Of a stretch of 64,000 nucleotides of DNA, positions 59,588-64,000 are shown one piece after another. A program made the translations under genes and the position numbers. Source of the stretch: Clostridium scatologenes (lineage in GTDB: Bacteria > Bacillota > Clostridia > Clostridiales > Clostridiaceae); NCBI RefSeq assembly GCF_000968375.1, contig NZ_CP009933.1:496001-560000 (forward strand). The letters run 5' to 3'. The notes under the pieces were generated by a model. It had not been told where the DNA came from, searched no databases, and worked only from the letters and a program-made list of their open reading frames with translations. The first letter of the stretch is position 1; the number at the start of each line of letters is the position of its first letter.

Positions 59588-60445
59588 ATGGTTTATTTAA
59601 ATGTTTTTACATTTCCAAGTGATGATATGGAATTTGACTTTTTAATAGAGGAAAAAAGAACTTGCTATGACTCTTTTTATCCATTTAAGATATTATCGAA
59701 ACATGGTTTTGAAAGAATTGATTTTGAACCAATTACCATTTTATATGGCGGAAATGGTTCGGGAAAATCTACAGCATTAAATGTAATAGCAGAAAAAACA
59801 GGAATAAGTAGAGATTCTATCTATAATAAATCTAATTTTTATTCTCACTATGTGAATATGTGCGAGATGCAGCTTGAAGATGATGATATTCCTGAAAACA
59901 GCAGGATTATAACAAGTGATGATGTATTTGATTATATGTTAAATATTCGCAATCTTAATGAAGGAATTGATCAAAAAAGGGAAAAACTTTTTGAAGAATA
60001 TTTGGAAGCAAAATATTCTCATTTTCAAATAAGATCTATGGCAGATTACGAGCAGCTAAAAAAAGTAAATACTACTAGAAGTATAACTCAGTCACGTTTT
60101 GTGAGAAATGAATTGATGGATAATGTAAGGGAATATTCAAATGGAGAAAGTGCATTTCGATACTTTATTGAAAAAATAGATGAAAATGGATTATATATAT
60201 TGGATGAACCTGAAAATAGTCTTTCTCCAAAACGTCAGTTGGAATTAGTGAGATTTATTGAGGATTCTGCACGATATTTAGGATGTCAATTTATTATATC
60301 AACACATTCACCATTCTTACTTGCTATAAATAGAGCAAAAATATATGATCTTGATGAAAATCCAGTTGATGTGAAAAAATGGACAGAGCTAGAAAATGTG
60401 CGTGCATATTACGAGTTTTTTAAAAGACATGAAAATGAATTTTAA
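59588..60445 (+). CDS. AAA family ATPase (SMC/RecF-like, short)
   Basis: 285 residues from ATG 59588, 7 nt after AAGGAAG (ATG 59582 is too close). Walker A ILYGGNGSGKSTALN (~58), signature-like YSNGESAFRYF, Walker B YILDEPENSLSP and the H-loop STHSPFLLA. Resembles the stand-alone AAA_21/AAA_23 ATPases found beside nucleases or phage-defence genes, but it is single here. Role unknown. Confidence 0.82.
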   Translation: MVYLNVFTFPSDDMEFDFLIEEKRTCYDSFYPFKILSKHGFERIDFEPITILYGGNGSGKSTALNVIAEKTGISRDSIYNKSNFYSHYVNMCEMQLEDDDIPENSRIITSDDVFDYMLNIRNLNEGIDQKREKLFEEYLEAKYSHFQIRSMADYEQLKKVNTTRSITQSRFVRNELMDNVREYSNGESAFRYFIEKIDENGLYILDEPENSLSPKRQLELVRFIEDSARYLGCQFIISTHSPFLLAINRAKIYDLDENPVDVKKWTELENVRAYYEFFKRHENEF

Positions 60446-60585
60446 TCTTATCAATCTTTCTAGCTCTTTAAATGATATGTTGGATATCATTGATTTTAGC
60501 CTGATAGAGTATATAGGGAAGTATATAGTTGGAATTTTTTAAGCTTTTTCTATTTAAGTGTTTCTAAAATGAATAAATTTGGATT

Positions 60586-60807
60586 ATCAAGTGATTCTTA
60601 GACTCAGGTGAAGTTTGCTTATGAGGAATATTTCTCTTCATCTGAGTCTTAGAAAAACTTATTCAGGCGCGTAAAGTAACTTATGCCCTAGTTAGCTAGA
60701 GATCCAAAATCTATTATTTTGTTTTAATCACTTACTTCTTCGACAATAGGAGAATGAGTTTCATATAAAGAAAGTTGGTGTATTAGCAATGGTAGCGGTC
60801 GGATAAA
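60586..60807 (+). repeat. Full-length copy of dispersed non-coding repeat (family A)
   Basis: Starts ATCAAGTGATTCTTAGACTC, hairpin arm CATCTGAGTCTTAGAAAAAC, then TTATTCAGGCGCGTAAAGTA and end GCAATGGTAGCGGTCGGATA. Its middle (60690-60775) differs from the copy at 33624. The remainder of the 420-bp gap has no visible gene. Confidence 0.75.
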
Positions 60808-60866
60808 TTTGGACAGTAATAAGTACACAGTTATTGCTGTTTATTATGGAAAGTATGTTATTGAAG

Positions 60867-61451
60867 TTACAATTCTGATAATTTTTCTCTTTGTTTAATG
60901 TACTTGTTTATTTTTCTACTCCATTTTTTATATAATCTACTATCATATTCCTCCAACACTTCCAAAAAGTAATCCAAAACTTTCAATTTGTATAACCCTT
61001 TAGATAAATGTCTTGGAAAGTTTCTTTGTCTTGAATAACATTTTTTGGGGTCAATCACTTTTAATTCACCATCTTCTTGTATAAATATATCTTTGCATCT
61101 TACATCGATTTTGCTAAACTTTATTTTTTCAAATTCTTTTAACATATCTATGATTTTACAAGCAAGATTTTTATCCATACCATTTTTCTTTATATGTTTT
61201 GATAAGATTTTTCCGTGAACACACTCTCTTACCATATAGTTAGATCCAATTTCACTTATTTTTGGGAAATACTTATTTCCGTTCACTCGTTCTAAAATAC
61301 GATATTCACCAGTAAAACTTTTATTGTTTAGACCTATTTTAATAACTTTTCCATCTGGTAGTAAATAAACTTCTCCATTATGTCCTTTGCCTAAAAGCTT
61401 ACAATTTGTTAAATCATAAGGGTTTTTTTTATAGATATTTTTTTCTATCAT
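60867..61451 (-). CDS. Small protein-kinase-like protein
   Basis: 194 residues. Glycine loop LGKGHNGEVYLLPDGKVIKIG with Lys at the VAIK position, then GEYRILERVNG and, late, ELKVIDPKKCY, which stands for the DFG aspartate (IDP). The HRD part is replaced by VRCKDIFIQEDGE. The fold resembles small Ser/Thr or aminoglycoside-type kinases; activity cannot be judged. AGAGGG is its ribosome site. Confidence 0.7.
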   Translation of the reverse strand: MIEKNIYKKNPYDLTNCKLLGKGHNGEVYLLPDGKVIKIGLNNKSFTGEYRILERVNGNKYFPKISEIGSNYMVRECVHGKILSKHIKKNGMDKNLACKIIDMLKEFEKIKFSKIDVRCKDIFIQEDGELKVIDPKKCYSRQRNFPRHLSKGLYKLKVLDYFLEVLEEYDSRLYKKWSRKINKYIKQREKLSEL

Positions 61452-61600
61452 AATATCCCTCTAAAATTATTAATCTTACTTATTTTCTATATTATGCAAC
61501 TAGATGCAAAAAGGATACTATATGTAAAAAGAATTTTATTAAACTAAGATAGAAATGTATTGTTTATATTAAGTATTTGAATGTATGGAATTTTAATTGT

Positions 61601-62227
61601 TTAATATACAGAATTACGATATATTATGCTTACTATTATATTGATAATTTCTGAAGTAGCATTAGAAAGCGTAAATTCATGAGTACAGCTTGAATTTATA
61701 CAGTTAATTAAGAGTAAATCATTTTTATTAGTTTCAAAAACTTTATCATTAATGGTACATTTAAAGCTGCCATTTACAGTGTAAAAACAAATTGCTGATA
61801 AATCTTTATTTAATGGTGCTTTATATTCGAACTTAAACTGTTTATTATGATTAATATTAAGATGAAGTAATTCTCCATTATAATTTTCCTGTGTCATCAA
61901 ATTAAAAACAGAAGCTTTGCCATAAGTTTTGGTATTCCAATCACCCATGAAATTGTCTTGTTCAAAGGGATTAAGTAATTTTTTATACCTATCTTCATGA
62001 TCAAGGGTTATTTGTCCTTTTATGACCATGAATTTACGTGAAACTTTTGGAAGGTTACTAAAAGTAGATTCTAGTATATCAATTTTAGCAACTCCTAATC
62101 TCCATAAAAAGTTTTTACTAGCATAATCAGAATTTAACGGATATGTAGTAAGTTCTGTAGCCATTCCTCCAGACCAAAATGTTGGTTTATAATTTTCTTG
62201 TCTTAATAATTCTACATCATATTTCAT
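61601..62227 (-). CDS. HutD/Ves family cupin-like protein
   Basis: 208 residues. Features of HutD: WSGGMATELTTYPLNSDYAS, FLWRLGVAKI, FSNLPKVSRKFMVIKGQI and a long beta-rich remainder. HutD genes often lie with histidine use genes, but none are seen here. No catalytic activity is known for the family. Confidence 0.82.
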   Translation of the reverse strand: MKYDVELLRQENYKPTFWSGGMATELTTYPLNSDYASKNFLWRLGVAKIDILESTFSNLPKVSRKFMVIKGQITLDHEDRYKKLLNPFEQDNFMGDWNTKTYGKASVFNLMTQENYNGELLHLNINHNKQFKFEYKAPLNKDLSAICFYTVNGSFKCTINDKVFETNKNDLLLINCINSSCTHEFTLSNATSEIINIIVSIIYRNSVY

Positions 62228-62459
62228 ATATTAATTGCCTTTCTTTTGTATACTTTTATGTTCATTATATTGAAAAAAATATACATAATCAACTAATTTT
62301 ACTTGAGTTTAAAATAGAGTTGAGAATTAATGGTTAGAGAAAAGCTGGCAGTGTTCCTTTGTTTTTTAAAGAGGTAGGAATGGAAATTGAATACCGTGCA
62401 AGGTTATCTATGTGGTAAAATATAGTTAATTGCATTTATATGAGGAGTTGATTAGTACA

Positions 62460-63296
62460 ATGGATAAAAATAAGAAACTTTATCAAATAGGAGAAGTATC
62501 TAAAATATGCAATATCCCGATAAAAACACTGAGATATTATGATGAAATAAAACTGTTGATACCAAGAAAGATTGATCCAGATAGTAATTATAGATATTAT
62601 TCAAATGATCAATTGGTTTTGGTGCTTGTGATCAAACATTTTAAGGAAGCAGGTTTTTCATTAAAGGAAATAAAAGTGCTTTTGGGAAGAGAAGATTTAG
62701 AGCATAATACAAAGAAAGTCAACGAAAAATGTATAGAAATTGATAACAAAATTAATGATTTAAAAATGCTAAAAACAAAATTGCAGTTTTTTATAAAAGA
62801 GAGTAAAAAGGAAAAGAAAAAAAATGAGGATTTTAAAATTGAGATAAAGAAAATACCAATTTCTTATGTTGCGTACCTTAGAAACAAAGGACCATTTACT
62901 ATTGAAGATTTTACAGTTCGGTACTGTAGGTTGATTTCATTAGTTGAAAGAAACAATTTTCATATTATAAAGAATGCTATGGCAGTATATTATGATGATT
63001 GTATCGACTTTGAAGAAAAGGAGAAGGAAGTCTATGATATTGAAGTTTGTATAGCTGTATCTGAAGAAAAAGAAATAGATGGTTTAGTTAGAAAATTTGG
63101 AGGTTTTAAAGCTGTTACTGCTGTTCATTATGGTAGTTATGACAATATGATAGATAGTTATAAAAAGTTGTATAAATATATTTATGAAAATGGATATGAA
63201 ATTTGTGGTGAGCCTGTAGATAACTATCTTGTGGACATAATGAATACTTCTGATGAAGAAAATTATGTGACTGAACTTATAATTCCAATAAAATAG
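62460..63296 (+). CDS. MerR family regulator with GyrI-like effector domain (BmrR type)
   Basis: 278 residues from ATG 62460 (GAGGAG upstream). N-terminal MerR helix-turn-helix (YQIGEVSKICNIPIKTLRYY, RYYSNDQLVLVLVIKHFKEA), a long coiled coil (~80-120) and a GyrI-like drug-binding domain (~125-278, with FKAVTAVHYGSYDNMIDSYK). Such regulators sense bulky drugs and activate efflux pumps. The MATE gene at 63438 has a 19-bp-spacer promoter, as needed for MerR-type activation. Confidence 0.88.
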   Translation: MDKNKKLYQIGEVSKICNIPIKTLRYYDEIKLLIPRKIDPDSNYRYYSNDQLVLVLVIKHFKEAGFSLKEIKVLLGREDLEHNTKKVNEKCIEIDNKINDLKMLKTKLQFFIKESKKEKKKNEDFKIEIKKIPISYVAYLRNKGPFTIEDFTVRYCRLISLVERNNFHIIKNAMAVYYDDCIDFEEKEKEVYDIEVCIAVSEEKEIDGLVRKFGGFKAVTAVHYGSYDNMIDSYKKLYKYIYENGYEICGEPVDNYLVDIMNTSDEENYVTELIIPIK

Positions 63297-63308
63297 TTAA
63301 AATAAGTG

Positions 63309-63339
63309 TTGACTCTCCCGGTACTGTATGCATTATTCT
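63309..63339 (+). promoter_or_regulatory. MerR-type promoter of the MATE gene
   Basis: TTGACT (63309-63314), 19 bp, TATTCT (63334-63339). The long spacer and CTCCCGG are typical of promoters that MerR-family proteins untwist. Confidence 0.75.
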
Positions 63340-63437
63340 TTCAATTGTAGATGTTCACATCAAAAACTATATGTATAGGTAGTAAGCTTACCAATTTCAA
63401 AGGATGTCTATATGAAGTTTGAAAGAGGTGTATATCA

Positions 63438-64000
63438 GTGAGTGAAAAGAGTATGAATATTAACGAAAGCTATATTGAAAATGAAAAATTAAGCAAGCTT
63501 ATTATGAAGTTTTCAATTCCATGTGTACTTGCAATGGTTGTTAATGCTCTTTATAGTATTGTAGATCAGATTTTTATTGGTCAAGGAGTGGGATATATTG
63601 GTAATGCAGCTACAAATGTAACATTTCCACTTGTAGTTTTAGCCTTAGGTTTTTCACTACTTTTAGGAGATGGAGCAGCTGCTTTTTACAGTATAAAATT
63701 AGGGGAGAAAAATAAAGAAGAGGGTGCCAAAGCAATAGGTAATGCTATTGTTTTGATGGTGATTTTAGGTTTTATATTTTTGGTAGTTGGATATATTTTT
63801 ATGGAAAAATTACTATGGAGCTTTGGAGCCACAAGTACTAATATTTTAGTAGCATTAGATTATATGAGAATAATTTTAATAGGAGTTCCTTTCATGATTT
63901 TAGCAGCAGGTCTAAATTCAATAATACGTGCAGATGGAAGTCCTGAATATTCAATGCTTGCTATGATAGTAGGAGCAGTTATAAATATTATTTTGAACCC
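63438..64000 (+). CDS. MATE family efflux protein (3' end outside window)
   Basis: Starts at GTG 63438, with GAGGTG 7 nt upstream, and stays open for 187 codons to the window edge; a full MATE protein has ~450 residues. Reads MSEKSMNINESYIENEKLSK, then the first-bundle motif FSIPCVLAMVVNALYSIVDQ and FIGQGVGYIGNAATNVTFPL, with at least five helices visible. Probably the target of the MerR regulator just upstream. A different MATE gene lies at 48050. Confidence 0.88.
   Translation, partial: MSEKSMNINESYIENEKLSKLIMKFSIPCVLAMVVNALYSIVDQIFIGQGVGYIGNAATNVTFPLVVLALGFSLLLGDGAAAFYSIKLGEKNKEEGAKAIGNAIVLMVILGFIFLVVGYIFMEKLLWSFGATSTNILVALDYMRIILIGVPFMILAAGLNSIIRADGSPEYSMLAMIVGAVINIILN

Noticed and set aside
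59588..61451. Phage-defence island (AAA ATPase plus kinase-like gene)
   Set aside because: The two genes are on opposite strands, 420 bp apart with a repeat between them, and no nuclease or toxin gene is present.

Overview
The window is AT-rich DNA with clostridial codon use and strong GGAGG-type ribosome sites. TTG and GTG starts are common, and nearly all intergenic spaces carry A/T-rich promoters and stem-loop terminators. Gene content (ferredoxins, MinD-ferredoxin ATPases, NifX-like proteins, a two-gene Suf system, a UGA-decoded selenoprotein, molybdate uptake, Bce-type antibiotic sensing) points to an anaerobic Firmicute, most likely genus Clostridium. I cannot name the species. No tRNA, rRNA, CRISPR array, intact transposase or prophage was seen.

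Layout. 1-8.3 kb: the end of an RND efflux pump, then a Bce-type detoxification locus (ATPase with one in-frame stop, permease, a membrane glycosyltransferase broken by a 32-bp tandem duplication, response regulator, intramembrane-sensing kinase) and a PfpI-like protein. Two near-identical upstream blocks precede the ABC operon and the glycosyltransferase. 8.3-13.2 kb: a diguanylate cyclase, a HesB-like selenoprotein with in-frame UGA, thioredoxin, and SufC-SufB. 13.2-18.8 kb: YeiH exporter with divergent LysR, an Lgt-like membrane protein, a ROK regulator, and a TauE exporter with DUF1634. 19-25 kb: ferredoxin-methyltransferase, then a DUF1847-MOSC-ModABC-DUF364-NifX-like molybdenum locus. 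25-31 kb: orphan ZnuA-type lipoprotein, then an operon of Mrp/NBP35, NifX-like, two MinD-ferredoxin ATPases, NifX-like, Fur and UPF0251. The last set resembles the orange-protein (ORP) operons of sulfate reducers. 31-35.5 kb: a two-component system with SHOCT and DUF2680 envelope proteins, and a membrane polyferredoxin. 35.7-45.6 kb: a complete glucuronate route (UxaC, UxuB, UxuA, KdgK, KdgA) with GPH transporter, LacI and GntR regulators. 45.8-49.4 kb: a second UPF0251/NifX-like locus, MarR and a MATE pump. 49.5-54 kb: SHOCT protein, two-component system with Met-rich sensor loop, CcdA-TlpA fusion and HxlR regulator. 54.3-64 kb: a 1676-residue pseudokinase-AAA-GAF-GGDEF protein, an AAA ATPase, a small kinase-like protein, HutD, MerR and the start of another MATE pump.

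The most interesting signal is regulatory. Several unrelated-looking loci share palindromes: (a) one 20-bp operator in the promoters of the selenoprotein/thioredoxin genes and the polyferredoxin, with a variant before the ferredoxin-methyltransferase pair; (b) CATATG-centred or related paired palindromes before every UPF0251/NifX-like/molybdenum operon; (c) the same element between -35 and -10 of the Lgt-like and ROK genes. A family of 45-230 bp non-coding repeats, probably MITE-like, has at least five copies. Motifs, reading frames and repeats were read by eye; family names come from remembered signatures, not searches.
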